Source: Stercorarius parasiticus
Taxonomy: Eukaryota; Chordata; Aves; Charadriiformes; Stercorariidae
Direction: 5' to 3'
Length of the DNA stretch: 64,000 nt
Assembly: GCA_013396915.1 (NCBI GenBank)
Contig: VWZL01004361.1
Coordinates: forward strand, 568,519 to 632,518
In this document: positions 1-13,265 of the stretch, one piece after another
How positions within the stretch are numbered: the stretch's first letter is position 1
Layout of the letters: each line of letters begins with the position of its first letter
The notes under the pieces: generated by a model
What the model saw: the letters and a program-made list of their open reading frames with translations, nothing else
Database searches by the model: none
Told to the model about the DNA's origin: nothing
Position numbers and translations under genes: made by a program

Positions 1-3000
1 CATATTGTATGTGTTACGTAAACCACTCACATCCATTATTTAAAAAATTTCTTCTTCTTAATTCCAAATGTACATGCTGTGGGTTAGGACAGAAAATTCT
101 TACTTCAGTAGCAAACTTGGAGACTACCTATTCCAACACGCTGTTAAAATTATTACTATGGCACTTCATCCTATGAGAAGAGAAGCTTAAGTGGTCCTTA
201 GACAAGATGGTCCCTTTCTTGCGTTCTTCCCTGAAGGAACAAATCGAAGCTGGTCCAAGGAAAGGTGGCTGCAATTTGTGATAGGAGAAGGAATCTGAGA
301 GGAGAAGATTAATGCACAGGAGATGTGTTTAGGAATGCAAATTGAGAGCAAAGAACACCAGTGACTATAAGCAAGGTCAAGGAATGATAGAATTGCAGCG
401 GGACAGAGAAGCAGGGATGTTGGTTGGATGGGAGTGAAGGAAGATAGGGTCTGTAGGAAAAAAAGGTAATGAAGAGAAATGGAGATTTGTGGGAAGCTTG
501 CAAAATTATAAATGATGGAAATTTCATGTAATTCCAGGAGAGGATACTTTGACAGAAGAATAGGATTTGGTAAAATACATGTATTTGCATTGAACTGTTC
601 TTTTGCAAGTGAAGGCATCTGAGAAGTCAAAATGGGGAGGGACATCTGTGTTTGAAAAAAAGACTTTTTTTTTTTTTTTAATCTGCTTCCATGGTGTTGC
701 TCAGCAAAGAATCCAACTTTATTACTTTTCTGAAGTATGACTTTCTCTGGTTTATGAAGAGTTAAGACTCTTGGTACTCTAAAAAAAAGGAAATGCTTTT
801 CAGATCCAGTGTTCTAAAATGTTATCTGAGCAAATAGTCCCCAAATACACAAATCTGTGTATACTTGCATCTCTCTTGCCTGACCTCAGATGATTCACTA
901 TAATTCTCCTCTGGTTTTACCCTGTGCAAATCTATAACAAAGTTGGTAGAGTTTATATCTCACAGCTGCTTGTTCGGTCTCTGAGCTCTAAATCAGGTAG
1001 TCAATCTAGAAAACATCTTCTTGCCGCCTTTTATTCCCCTCCATCTCGCTTGGCAGGGAACTGTTGCTTGGGTTTTTTTCTTGATCCCTAGACAGCCTCC
1101 CAGTTTGCCACTTTTTCTGTCAGCAAAGAAACAGAATCTTTTATCTTGTGTGCCTTTTATCTGTTCTCAGTTCTCTAAGTTATGACCTAGAAGAAAAAAC
1201 AGGCATCACCTGAATTCACATGTAGGTGAGAGTTCAGGCGCTACCTGTGCTAGCAGGCCATCTTTGATACAAGCTCAAGTGACAGCATGGAGGGTACAGC
1301 CTTCAGTGCTCCTGCTGGGAGGGCTGTCCTTAGTGAAATCAAATAGTCGTCATAGGAACTTCTTTGATGGAAGACTGATGGTTCCTTCATTTGTTATCAA
1401 GCGTTTGCAAAACGAACAGAAAAATCTTAAGTGATGTAAAACCCACTACCTCTAGTGGTTTTTACCATCGCAAACTCCTGAATGTGACCCTGACAAACAG
1501 AAGAGTATTCTGTGATAGTACAACTACATAAAAGGACACAGTTAATTTAAAATTATTTCAATGTAGTAATGGAGCTGTAATGCACTGCAGACATCTGTAA
1601 GCTTCAGTGAAAAGCTGGCGGTTCTTGCTCTTTGCAAGATCAGTCATTTAGCTCCTGTGCTGGAATGCCAGAAGTTTGGAAGTTGAAAGTTTCTGCTTAT
1701 GCTTGGGATTAAAACATTAAAATTCTTCTTTTTGTTCTCATCCAGATTTTCTCCAGCTACCTCAACAAATTGTTCCCCAAGGCTTAATTAGCACTAACAG
1801 AACAACTGCCTTTGCTGTGTAATGAAGCCATCGGGAGCAGTTACAACCCCTCCAACCCGAAACAAAACCTTTCTACTGTCCCATGCAATCATGTGTATTA
1901 CCGTCCTACTCTGCAGTGAACCTGTACACGTGTATCTCAAACACACAAGTCTAACATTGTCTTGTATATGTAATAATTAATCACTAAAGGTACTAGTTTA
2001 TTTTAGTGTATAATTTTTTTTAAACCTTTACTGATTCTGGAACTTTTACACTGATCTGACTTGAAGGATTTTAAATGTCTCCCGTGCCCTTTAATTTTAG
2101 CGAATATTTTTCTGTCACCAACCTGCTATTAATGCTGGCTTAATCACTAGGTCTATGGTTGCAGTATGCAAAGAGCAAGAGTGGAAATAGCGAAACAGCA
2201 CCAAAACAGGAAATTGAGTTACTTAGATCAAAGGTATTTCATTCAACAAAACAGGGAAAATATTTGGGAGACTTTCTTGTGAACAGAAATTAGGAATGCT
2301 GCATTGTTTTGTCAACTCAAAGATGCACAGAATCATCCAACAGAAGTTATGTTGTCTTTCATCACTTTTAATGCAGCTTCTAGCTGTAAAACTCTGCCAG
2401 CATACAGATGAAGGTGTCTGGGCATATTGGTATGCTAAATCATAAGCTGACTATTCCCATTCCACTTCATTTCGTTAAACTTAAGGTTCCAGAACAACCT
2501 GCAGAAAGTGAACAACATGTGAAATTTGTTGCTGTCTGGATACTTTGATCAAGTTCTTCCTTGTCTGTTTGCATTCAATTAATAAATGTCCTAGTAGCTG
2601 ATGTTAAAAAATATTGCTGAAAATAACACTTGGTCAATTATTGCCTGTTTGGACCAGTTCTATCTGTTAGGTAACTATAAAGAAAGAATGAATACATATG
2701 GTCGTGCATTTTTTTGTTTTGTTTTTAAACTTTAACCTTTTTAGAAACTCCATGAAAAATGACAGTAATGTAGGATGCTGCTTCTTTTAATAGCAAAATA
2801 GTTTTCTAACTCCCAATTATAGACTTAAAAGCTTGTATTATTAACAAAGCCTTGGGCTTCACCCACAAGACTGCTGGAAAATTTTACCTTCCCTAGTTAG
2901 GAATTATCAGATACAAATAAAAGATGATGGCAGTCACTGGACCTCTACAGATTTTCCGCAAAACTTGTATTGCGTGGCAAGTCACCTGATGAAAATGCAC

Positions 3001-5302
3001 ATCCGATAAAGAATCTAAAAATAGGAATTTGCTATTCTTACTGTTACTGTTGTCAATATATGGACCACTTGCTGGTTTTTTGGTGAAGAACTGTTTCAGA
3101 GAAACTTAGTGCAGATCATCATTGATTCTTTCATTCGTTCTACTTGTACTGGTCTTCTTGAGTTTTCCTAATAACTAAAAAAAAAAATTACTAAATTAGG
3201 CTCTTAAAATAAATATTTACTCTGAATTGATTTTAATCTAAAGCTCACTGACTTCAACTAATTTGGGGTCAGATTAAATCATGTAAAGTATTTCTTGTAT
3301 TTTACATCAGCCTTAAATCAGAGTTTGTATTTTAGGTCATAGTTTCATAATTAACACTTGATAAATTTGGACAATGATAATCTCCTGTGAAACATTTATT
3401 TGAGGTCTTCATATTAACTTTTCTTTGTTAATCTACACAGTGAATGTATTTATGTCCTTCTGTTCTTTTCTGTGCCTGATTTGTGAAACAAAAATCTGGT
3501 ATTGCCAAAAATAAGATCAGGATTTTGAGGAGAAGCAAATATGCACTGACTTGAGAACAGTCTGGCTAGGTTGCTGTGTTGTCACACACGTGTTCTGACA
3601 GTCATCTCCTAGGTTCAGTTGACTTCAGTGGGAAGAGGTTTGAGCAATAATAGGCATTTACGCTTTTGGAAGTTGAGGAAAAAATGTTCAGAGATTTGAA
3701 GCCTTAAGAGAGCAATAGTAGACAGTGTTATAGATCTGTAAATGGACCATGTATCATAATGTTTTTGAAAGACTAAGTTTGACACAGGAAGGCTGCCTGT
3801 CAAATCAGAGCCATCACTTAACAGATTTTTTTTTTTTACCCTGCTTTTTTTAACTCTGTAGGTGTTACTATCAGCTAACTGTGTGCCAATGGCAAGTGTT
3901 TATCTGAACTAATGAATATGAAGAACCTGAAGAATGATAATTTGAATTTAGCCTACAGGCACCTAATGACCAAAATATCAGTATACAAATGCAGCTTGCA
4001 CAGTTGTTGACACTGTAAAGAAGCAAACAAAAAAAGCCCCTCACAAACAAAAAAGCCCCAGCAACACACACACGCACTCCCCACCCTCACTTCGCAAAAC
4101 AGACAAAAAGCCCCCAGTGACTAATATTGCTTATTGCTAATTTTAGGTTCTGGTTTTGGTGTTTTCCATATATTGTCTTTTTTTTCTTCGGTTCAGGAAC
4201 CAATGCACGAGCTGCTGTCTGCCAATGATCTCAGTACTACTTGAAAGTTCGTTTTTCTTTAGTTGATTTGCTTAAGTTGGCAGTGAGAATAAGTCACCAA
4301 AAGTAAAATTAATCCTTTGAGTGTGTGTTGTCTGAAGGAAGGAAAAGATTTTTAACACAAAGACCACATATATGTGTCTACGATGTCATCTTGGGTTCAT
4401 TCATTTCACTAGTCTCTAGTCAAATAAGTGACTGGGAGCTCATATCCATAAGGTATGTGAGTTACAATTTCATCTTTGATAGGAAAAGCTGAACTAAAAC
4501 TGGCTAGATGAAATAAGGTAATGCTTGATTCAGGTACTGCTGAGATCAGAAACTTTTGAAATTCCAGGAATAGTTTAAAAATATCAGTAGCCTGTGTCTG
4601 GGTGTAAGTCTTCTGTTAAAACATATTTTGGATTATATATCATTGACTATTCTCTGGTATTTATATGTGTTGTTATTTGTGATATAGAGATTGCAAATCA
4701 TTGAGTGGAAATCCTGCTGTTCCTCTGTTGTCTTAATGAGCGTGCGTGCATTTCATCATTTGTTGAGGTTTGTCTTGTTACTGGTTTGGGGTATGATGTC
4801 AAATAGCTCTTTAAATCTGTGCAAAAGTATAATGATAATGTCGACGTGTATGTCCAGAGTACGACTAGGATAAAATAGATTTATCCTTAGGTTGATGAGT
4901 GATACATTCTGCTTTCACTAAGACACTTAAGTTTGAAAATGAGAGCATGCTGTATGTTTCATACTGATTCTTACTTGAGCAGAATTTAACCCTATTATAA
5001 CAACAAGTCATGCATTCTGTTTTATTATTTCAATCCCAAAAGCATCGAAAATACCAAAAAGCAATGGTCAAAAAATTCAGTCTTCATTGATAAGTCAGTA
5101 GCAGGTTTTCTGGATGCTTCCATGTTTTACAGTGTTACCTAAAAGCACTACTCTCACATGACAGTGATAAAACCTCACTGGTTCCTTTAGGTCATCACAG
5201 TGGTGTACAGGCATAGGAGCCTGAGCAGTTCCAGTGTCATCTCGGCCATAGGTCATGCAGTCATCTCTTCCAGCAGCCGTGGGCTTTGAACTTTAGGCCT
5301 GA
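1..5302. other. Gene-free AT-rich unique sequence
   Basis: No recognisable gene or RNA. The only long open frame (187-645, minus, 152 codons) is low-complexity, rich in Ser, Leu, Ile and Pro, and mirrors a purine-rich plus strand; it has no recognisable domain. Short A/T homopolymers occur at about 665-680, 3178-3188 and 3825-3840. A CA-rich patch with C runs lies at 4021-4110. The segment near 3240-3320 has phrases reminiscent of old amniote interspersed repeats, but too weakly to name. The stretch is most likely intergenic or intronic. Confidence 0.7.
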
Positions 5303-5858
5303 CATAGAATCATAGAATCATTTAGGTTGGAAAAGACCCTTGGGATCATAGAGTCCAACCATCAACCCCACTCTACAAAGTTCTCCCCTACACCATATCC
5401 CCTAACACCACATCTAAATGTATCTTAAACACATTCAGGGATGGTGACTCCACCACCTCCCTGGGCAGCCTATTCCAGTGTCTGACCACTCTTTCTGTGA
5501 AGAATTTTTTCCTAATGTCCAGTCTAAACCTACCCTGTTGCAGCTTGAAGCCATTCCCTCTTGTTCTATTGCTGATTACCTGTGAGAAGAGACCAGCACC
5601 AACCTCTCTACAATGTCCTTTCAAGTAGTTGTAGAGAGTGATGAGGTCTCCCCTCAGCCTCCTCTTCCTCAAACTAAACAGTCCCAGCTCCTTCAATCAC
5701 TCCTCATAAGATTTATTCTGCAGGCCCTTCACCAGCTTCATTGCCCTCCTCTGCACTCGCTCCAGCACCTCGATAACTCTCTCCTATTGAGGTGCCCAAA
5801 ACTGGACACAATACTCAAGGTGTGGCCGCACCAGTGTTGAGTACAGGGGAACATCCTA
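5303..5858 (-). mobile_element. CR1 LINE, 5'-truncated copy
   Basis: Read on the minus strand, this ends in the CR1 3' tail: on plus it begins with two repeats of CATAGAAT and then a GGTTGGAAAAGACC-type block. It contains the C-terminal part of CR1 ORF2 (the reverse-transcriptase protein) followed by the short 3' UTR. The left edge is the element's true 3' end. The right edge near 5858 is where similarity to the remembered CR1 sequence stops, so the copy keeps only about the last 550 bp. Such 5' truncation is usual for CR1, which moves by target-primed reverse transcription. It is dead: the coding part is incomplete and interrupted. Confidence 0.95.
5388..5708 (-). pseudogene. CR1 ORF2 C-terminal remnant with nonsense codon
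   Basis: The minus-strand translation gives the typical CR1 ORF2 tail, including [37 protein letters not shown] and [15 protein letters not shown], about 100 residues up to the normal stop. Just upstream, at 5697-5699, the frame carries TGA inside a Y-E-E-stop-L-K-E-L context. The second CR1 copy in this window has Arg at that position. A CGA to TGA change by CpG decay is the simplest explanation. No endonuclease or polymerase core remains. Confidence 0.9.
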
Positions 5859-8175
5859 TTTTCTTCATTAAAAATGCCCTCATATTACTATAGATGGAGA
5901 AATCTCAGTCAGTAGTGGCAAAGGCACTTTGCTTAGATAGTTAAAGTAGTTTTGATGGGACAATACTACAGTTGGTCCGAGTCTGGTGTATTTTGGAAGG
6001 GAACTATAAGACCAAACCACAAACCCTTATATGCCATTATAATGCTTAATTGAAACAGAGTGTGAGTCTACTGTTCTCTTAAAGCCCCTTGCTGTTAAGC
6101 TGCTGTTTCAACAATAATGAGTTAAATAAGCTCACAAATGAGGTGTGCCAACAAATTGTACATGTCAAGTCTCTGTCCTTTTTTACCAGATCACCGTGCA
6201 GAATTTGGTCTTTTTCAGTAGCCCAGCTTTGTAGTTCTTGTTAAAACCAATAATTTTTTCCCGTTGTTGTGAAAGCTCCCTCAAAGATTAAATTGTATAC
6301 TCTGTCTGAAAGAAAGAGTAAAGCAATATACTCCCAAATCCCAGAATAATGATCTAGCTTTCGCGTTTTGCTGTGTTCTTTGTGGTCATGTTCCTCCTTC
6401 GTTTGTACTGGAGGTGTTTATTGTGTTTGGGGAGGAAAAAAATAGGATCTGTTGGTAAAGGCATCATGATTTATGTCAGTGGGTAGCATTTGGGCAAGCA
6501 TGAGTCTTTATTTTTAAGTTAGCTTTGAACCAAATGTTGCTTGCTGCAGATTTAAAAATGGTAAAATGATAGCTTTCCTTCAGTGAATCTGCTGATTGTG
6601 GCTGGTAATGTCAGGAGTGACTTGTATCTGCTTCTCTGCTGTTTGGCTTTCTTTGAAAATATAGTTAGACCGTGGTTTTTGAAGTGTAGCTCCACATACC
6701 TACGAGTTTTTCAGTGAAAATTAGCGGTAGGGTGGGCAGAAGGGTGGTCAGCAAAATGAAGAGACAATCTGCTTTCAAAAGGTAGTGCAGACTGGAAAGC
6801 TAAGAATATCAGCACGAGAGCTTGCTTCTACCTTAACCATTCTAGCATGCTATTTGTGCAAATTGCTATTCCCTAAAGAGTTAAAAGTGTTTGTTTCACA
6901 GGAAATTGGAAGAAATTTATGTGCGCAAGTGAAACTGAAAGGTCGAATGTGTGACTCATATCTATTGACAGATGGAATGAGCATAACATAAGACGACAGT
7001 GACTAGAAAACAAGCAGGTTGTGTGAAAGTATTTTTAGAGACTAATTTCTACCCAGCTGTGTCTTCTATGAATGGAAGAAGTTTGTCAAAGTTACCTAGA
7101 AGTTGCCTAATAGCTACCTAGTGAAAATTAATTACATTGATATGGTTTAAATGGATACTTCGTCCCTTGGGATGAAAACAGAGTTAGCATTTTTTATGAG
7201 CACTACCTGAGATTTTAAAAAAATGTAGGAAAACAGGAATTAAGGGAACATCGAAGTCCCTAATAGTACTGCTAAACTTTTACATACCCACTTACTTCAC
7301 CTCAGTTCCCCTGTTGACTCCCACTTCTGTGCTCTCTTCCCCTCTCAACCTATCTCTTCTTCAGCTTAAAATATCAGAACATACCCAACTTGCTTGTTAT
7401 ATAATAATGACTCATACTTTCATTGGCTTAGACTACCCAATCTTTCTTTCGTTGTCTTTTCATGCTCTTTAAATTGAGATTTAGCCTCTTCGGTTTTGGG
7501 TACTACATTGTGGGTTCTTTAGTAAGTTCCACTCATGAAACTTGGAAAGAATGATGCTGAAACGAAGTACATAAAATTTATTTAGGAATACGAGGAAAAA
7601 GAGTTAGCAATGTTTTATATGATACATTCATTTTGCTGGACGAGCAAAGAAGCGCAATGTATAGTAACTCATAATGCTGGCTGGTATTCTATAACCAGGA
7701 AGTCTTCAGCAAAATTTGACCCAAAATATAGATACGAGCCACACAGTAAAGTACATGTGAGAGTTTACTTGTCCATTGCCTGGAAGAGCAACTTGGGCGT
7801 ATATTGCAATATAACATATATATTATTTGCCTTGTGTATTTTGTAGACCATGGGGTTACGTTCTGAGGCAATAAACTCAAAACTTAACAATTGCAACTTC
7901 TTGTTGTTGCTCTGAAATAGTCTTGTGGCCAGATGATCACAATCAAATATATGATGTAAATCTGAAAAACTACGTATTCCATTAATGAGTGAAAACCTTA
8001 TGGCATAAGGTAATGTTCTATTTTCTGAGCCTCTGCTCCCCTCAGGTGAAAGGATGGGGGGCAGAATTCATATCTTCATGAACCCCATGGAACATAGAGG
8101 GTAGAGTAAGTGCTTTTTGCCCAGCTTGTGGAACTTTCTCTCCCTCACCCCAAGCTGCTGGGCTTATTTTTATAT

Positions 8176-8197
8176 ATTTATTTATTTATTTATTTAA
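8176..8197. repeat. (TTTA)n microsatellite
   Basis: About five uninterrupted TTTA units follow a short TA-rich lead. It is a simple tetranucleotide repeat with no sign of function. Confidence 0.9.
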
Positions 8198-9534
8198 AGG
8201 CATCTCCACTTCATAGGCTATTAGATGCTTTCCCTCACATCCTGACTATGAGTTGGCCTCCAGGTCCCAGACCTGTTGGTCCATAACCAGGTGGAAGAGT
8301 GCAAATACCATGCGCTGCAAGCTGATTAAACTTGCTAAAGTGCGGGAAATGGAAAAGAGGAGAGAGAACCATTTGTTTAGCCAAAACTGGGATATTTCAG
8401 CAATGTCAAACGCTGAATTTCTTTTTTAGTTATGTTATCTGTCTCTATAGAAATAAGCTCCTGCTAGTATATTCTGTGTTGTTTACAAGGCTCTCACATG
8501 AGCTAGCAGGACAAGTGTAGCCCACTGCAACGAGGAAAAAATCTGATGCTCTCTTCTACAAGAGATGAAATCTGCAGTAAGTTAAATGTACAAATTCACT
8601 GGCATGCTAAATCACTGAGTAACAGTGTAAGTATGGCTATGGATAAATCCTTCTGTTAGTAGGGCGTGCTGCTGCAATTAATATTTTCATTGTGCAATTC
8701 TGTTATAAGACAGGATCTATAAAGGTGAAGAGCATAACTTGTTCTTTAGAGTGGGCAGCAGGGAGCAACAGTAAAAATGTGTGTATTGCAGGAGCAGGAT
8801 ATCTTTTTTTGAAGTAAGCATATGCATGTAGTATTTTCCATTGTCTATAATCCTTTCTCATCCAGCACATACGGTATTAGTCTACTCCTCTGCCTGGAGC
8901 TCATCCAAATACTAGCAGCATCATTTCCTGCTTAGAATGGAAAACTCAAGGGGAGGGGGGAAAAAAAAAAAGTGTGTTTTGCAAATAATCCTATAATATT
9001 CCTACAGGAATTATGTATTAGTGAAAATCTTTGATATGAAAGTATTGAATGATAAAAATTAAACAATGGAACTCATGGGGCAAAGTTTATAATTCTGACT
9101 CTGGTGGAAGTACAATAGTCAGTATATGAATGAAAATGTCTCTTTTCAAGTACTGTTCGTCATTGTCTCTATTTGTTTTAAATTATTTTTCTCCTAGCAC
9201 TAAAACAAAAAAAAAATTTCTTCCTCTTCACTTGCGTTCTTAAAAAATAGTGTTTTCTCAGCTTTCCTTGAAAAGTCTGTAGGAGAATACTGTTTCATAT
9301 TACAAATATAAACTGAGACCTAAAATCCCATGTACAATTAGAACTTACTTTAAATAAAAGCAAAAGCTGGCAGGTTACTATAAATGTAAATATTACAGTA
9401 GTGGGTGCCTAAGATCTTTTTTTAAGATAAAGGGAATGTTGCAACTACTGCCAGTAAATAGTAAAATGCATACCCTAACCCCATAACTCGTGAGTGAATG
9501 AGTGGTCCAATGTGGACCACAGAGAGCAGTCCAA

Positions 9535-9600
9535 TATCTGATGTAAATCAGTGCTATTCCTCTGCTTTAGGGAGATTTATGCTGATTTGTGCCATTGATG
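9535..9600. repeat. Possible ancient amniote palindromic repeat relic
   Basis: GATGTAAATCAGTGCTATTC is followed about 30 bp later by GCTGATTTGTGCCATTGATG, giving a loosely self-complementary layout (AAATCAG against CTGATTT). This resembles an old interspersed repeat I associate with bird and reptile genomes, in which matched 'gtaaatcag' and 'ctgatttac' arms flank a short core. The match is from memory and degraded, so no family name is given. Confidence 0.3.
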
Positions 9601-12519
9601 GGAGGCAGATTATTAGTGTTAGCATACTTCATTTCCCTCCACAGTTGTGTAATCATTAATGGCGCATACAGAAAAGAGCCCCTGCCTGTAATATTCTTTT
9701 CTGTGACCCACCGAGGCTTTCACAGTTCTCTCTCTTTTGAAATCTTGTCTGCGTGAAGTATTGTGAAATTTAACATCCTCCTTTTGGTTTAGTTTCATTG
9801 AGCAGTAAGTGACTCTGCAAAGCACTCGAAGTAGGTTTTGGTGTTGTGGCAAAATGGCAGTGCCCCATAGTCAATGGGAAAGTTGCAGGTCGTTAATTAG
9901 TAGTTTTTACATGTCACTAAACATACAAGGTATTTCTCAGATGAACAAGAGGAAAATACAATTATGACTCTGCAGATCTCTAAGTTTAGGAGAACCTATA
10001 GCTGTGAGAAAATCTTGGTGGCTATTTCACCAGCACTAAATTCACTCCAAGCCTACTTCTTATTTGCTTTGGATTCTCACTCTCTTCACTTTTGCAAGAT
10101 TTGGAAAACTGTTCTTGATACTACTATCTATACCTCTAATATGTCATTAAAATTTGTGTAAGAGATCATCCTGACCTGAACTAAACCCACCGCTAATAAC
10201 ATGATTAAAACTGAATTGCTCACTGTATAACAGCACAGGATCTTGCAGCATTTCTGTTCCAATTCTGCTTTTACTGAAGCCAGCAGCCATGCTTACTTGG
10301 ATGCTTTGGTATTGTGTCTTATTTTGAAAACCAAATCTTCTGTGGATATGATTGTGCAATTAATATGTGTACCTCTGAGTTGAAAAGCTAATAAATGTTA
10401 TTTGGAGAGGAATAAAAATCATTCCTTGAAAAGCCTTATGTGACACCAAATCTAATGAAACACCTAACTTTGGTCCATGCCTGTGTTGTGGTATGACTGT
10501 TGAAATGGAAAAGGAAGAAACCGAGGTGAACAAGGTTAACCTCCATCTGAACAGAATTAAATCTAAAAACCAGAAAGAAGTAGACACAGGTTCATTTACC
10601 CATATGCATGCTGACAAAGTTGGCCATTTGCAACAGTTATCTCTTAGATCTTGTAGGATTCTTCTTTCCCCTTTTCACCTTCTTCTCCCCAGTCTGACGT
10701 GTTAAATTGTTAAGTAACAATTTTTACTCTTCTTGCTAAAAGTTGGATAGCAGTCTTGCATACATGCCAGGAAATGTACACAGCATTGCAGGTTTTTGGA
10801 AACAATGGTAGAAATACTGTAATTAAATTTTAATAGGTGCTCTCACTTTGTACAATTACTTGTCTTCAGTATTCCATTATAGGTATTGAAAACTTCACAA
10901 TCAGAGTATTATTACACAGGTAACACAAGCTCCTACACATTCCTTTGGGAACTTTTAGACAGCTGCAGCTCTTATGAATGCAAAAAAAAAAAATTTTCTT
11001 GAAAGGCTGTGTAGAGAAATTGATGGAATTTGTATCCAGTTAATGGGGTAGCCAGGCATGCTTGTGTACATCAGCACATAGCTATACATAAAGGTACCCT
11101 GCTACTTAGATAAAGGTCACTGGTGAATAGGTCATATGCCTGCAAGTGAAATCGTGTTGATTCCCTTTTCCCCTTGCTTATCAAAGAGAATGGTACAATG
11201 CGTGGATGGACATCATTACACTGAAGATTTTTCTGTGTCTAATCAGTTTATTTATGCTTTTCTGACGGCTTACCAGCTGTTGGTGTAGGAGTAGCACTGC
11301 ATGTTAATAGTATTTCTCTTTTAACCTCTATTGCTGTCTTCAGTGAGATTAATCTGAGTGTTTGCTTAGCTTGTACACACAGCAATATTTTTGGAGATTG
11401 CATTGGGCAGTGGGGTGGAGAGAGAAGAGCCTTCAGGTACCTACACACCCAACATTAAACTGTGACAAACTTGAATTTACATGGTGTTGAAGGGGACTGT
11501 AGTCCTCTCACAAGTTTGTTCAGGTACAACTTATTAGAACTGTGCTCACTGGAATAGTAACTGCTAGCACTCCATGCTTTGTAGGTCCACTGAATTATAA
11601 AAGAAAATAAAAATCTGTTTGTCAGAAATACCTCCCCAGATGTGTTTGCTTAGTAAGTTAGTTTAGACATTGATCCTGTTTTTATTTGGTGGGCTGGAAT
11701 TTACACACCATGTGTCACAGAACAAAACTCAGGACATTCGGAGAATAATATTTTGAATAAGTATCAGGAGGTGAGGAACAGAGAGGGGGCGCGGCGAGGA
11801 TGGAAGGCATCTCACCGCTCTCTGTAGAGCAAGCTTCATCTACAGAGGTGGGGCTCTTAACAGAGATATTGCCTTTCTAGGTCTATTTCCCATTCCTTGT
11901 CCATGGCCTTTTATTTTTCAGCAATAATTTTACTCTCCTTCCTGCAGCAGGAATGATGATTTTGAACAAGGTCGAGTAGAAGAACTGTAAGGGCCTTACT
12001 TAGGAATACTGCAATAAGAGTTGAGAGAAGCAGGCTTCCTCAAAGGAGTGATTCAAAATGTTATTTTTTCCACTGGAAATACTTAGTAGTTATGTTTTAA
12101 TTCTCCCATTTCTTCCAGGCCTTTTTGTTTGTTTTGCCCTTTCGGGGTGGGTGGGGACATGACATATGAACATTCACAAGAAAAGCTTTTAGCACTCATA
12201 GTATCATTCAATATACACTTCAACTTAATAGCAGCTACCATTGGCATAGGACTAGCATGCTCTTTGTGTCTTTGGGGAAAATAGCAAAACTGTTACTAGT
12301 ATCAAGGGGAGCTGAATTTATTCCAAAGCTGTGCTACTGTATTTGCTGATACGTTTATAGGTAATTGGCCCTGACTAACCGGCGCTCTGTCACTCCCCCT
12401 CCTCAGCAGGACAGGGAGGAGAAAATATGATGAAAGGCTCGTGGGTCAAGATAAGGACAGGGAGAGATTATTGAGCAATTACCATCATGGGCAAAGTGGG
12501 CTCAAGTGGGGGAAATTAA

Positions 12520-12525
12520 TTTATT
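12520..12525 (-). terminator. Possible LTR polyadenylation signal
   Basis: TTTATT on plus reads AATAAA on minus. It lies near the 3' side of the LTR-like element, the expected place relative to the upstream TATA-like box. The surroundings are AT-rich, so a chance hexamer is possible. Confidence 0.35.
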
Positions 12526-12749
12526 ACCAATAAAAATCTGAGTAGGTTAATAAGAACAAATCTTAAAACACCTTCGCCCCACCCCTGCCTTCTTCGCTCT
12601 TCCTGGGCTAAACTTCACTCTGAGCTTCTCTACCTCCTTTACCCCCCAAGCAGCACAGGGTTGTGGTCAGTTCAGTATGTGTTCTCTCTGCTGCTCCTTC
12701 CTTCTCATGCTCTTCCACTGATCCAGCATGGGGTCCCTCCCACGGGAGA

Positions 12750-12884
12750 CAGTCCTCCACGAAATTCTGCAACATGGATATTTCCCATGGGCTACAGTCC
12801 TTCACAAACTCCTCCAGCACGGGTCCCTTCCATGGGGTGCAGTCCTTCAGAAACAGACTGCTTTAGTGTGCGTCCCCCACAGGG
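12750..12884 (-). repeat. Three 45-bp tandem units inside the LTR-like element
   Basis: The phrase CAGTCCT(T/C)CA recurs at 12750, 12795 and 12840, exactly 45 bp apart. Each unit continues through a diverged ATGGG or AGGG-containing stretch. A second pair begins CAGGTCCTGCCAG at 12888 and 12941, 53 bp apart. Such arrays are often found in LTRs. They also explain the long but meaningless open frames on both strands here. Confidence 0.85.
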
Positions 12885-13251
12885 TCGCAGGTCCTGCCAG
12901 CAAACCTGCTCCAGTGTGGGCTCCTGTCTCCATGGGTCCCCAGGTCCTGCCAGGAGCCTGCTCCAGTGCGGGATCCAACAGAATCACAGCCACCTTTGGG
13001 TGCATCCACCTGCGTGGGGTCCTCCACAGGCTGCAGGTGGATATCTGTTCCACTGTGGACTTCCATGGTTGCAGGGGGACAGCCTGCCTTGCCATGGTCT
13101 TCACCATGGGCTGCAGGGGAGTCTCTGCCCCAGTGCCTGGAGTACCCCCTCCCCATCCTTCTTCACTGATCTTGGTGTCTGCAGAGCTGTTTCTCTCACA
13201 TATTCTCACTCCTCTGTGCTGTTGCACAGTTTTATTTTCACCTCGCCCCCC

Positions 13252-13265
13252 CTTCTTAAATCTGT
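13252..13265 (-). promoter_or_regulatory. Possible LTR TATA-like box
   Basis: On minus this reads ACAGATTTAAGAAG, about 135 bp into the element from its TG end. It is a plausible degenerate TATA box for an LTR promoter. It is weak and nothing shows current activity. Confidence 0.3.

Larger units (their letters stand above)
5859..12371. other. Gene-free unique sequence with minor repeats
   Basis: No exon with convincing splice sites and coding bias was found. Open frames are 60-85 codons, on both strands, without recognisable domains, as expected by chance. A TTTA microsatellite and an old palindromic repeat relic are listed separately. A GC-richer, purine-rich patch lies near 11765-11830. 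The rest is unremarkable. Confidence 0.65.

Noticed and set aside
187..645. 152-codon open frame on minus
   Set aside because: Low-complexity Ser/Leu/Ile/Pro-rich peptide opposite a purine-rich strand, without a domain. The length is within chance for 64 kb of AT-rich DNA.
5613..5840. Plus-strand open frame in the CR1 copy
   Set aside because: Antisense shadow of the CR1 ORF2 remnant.
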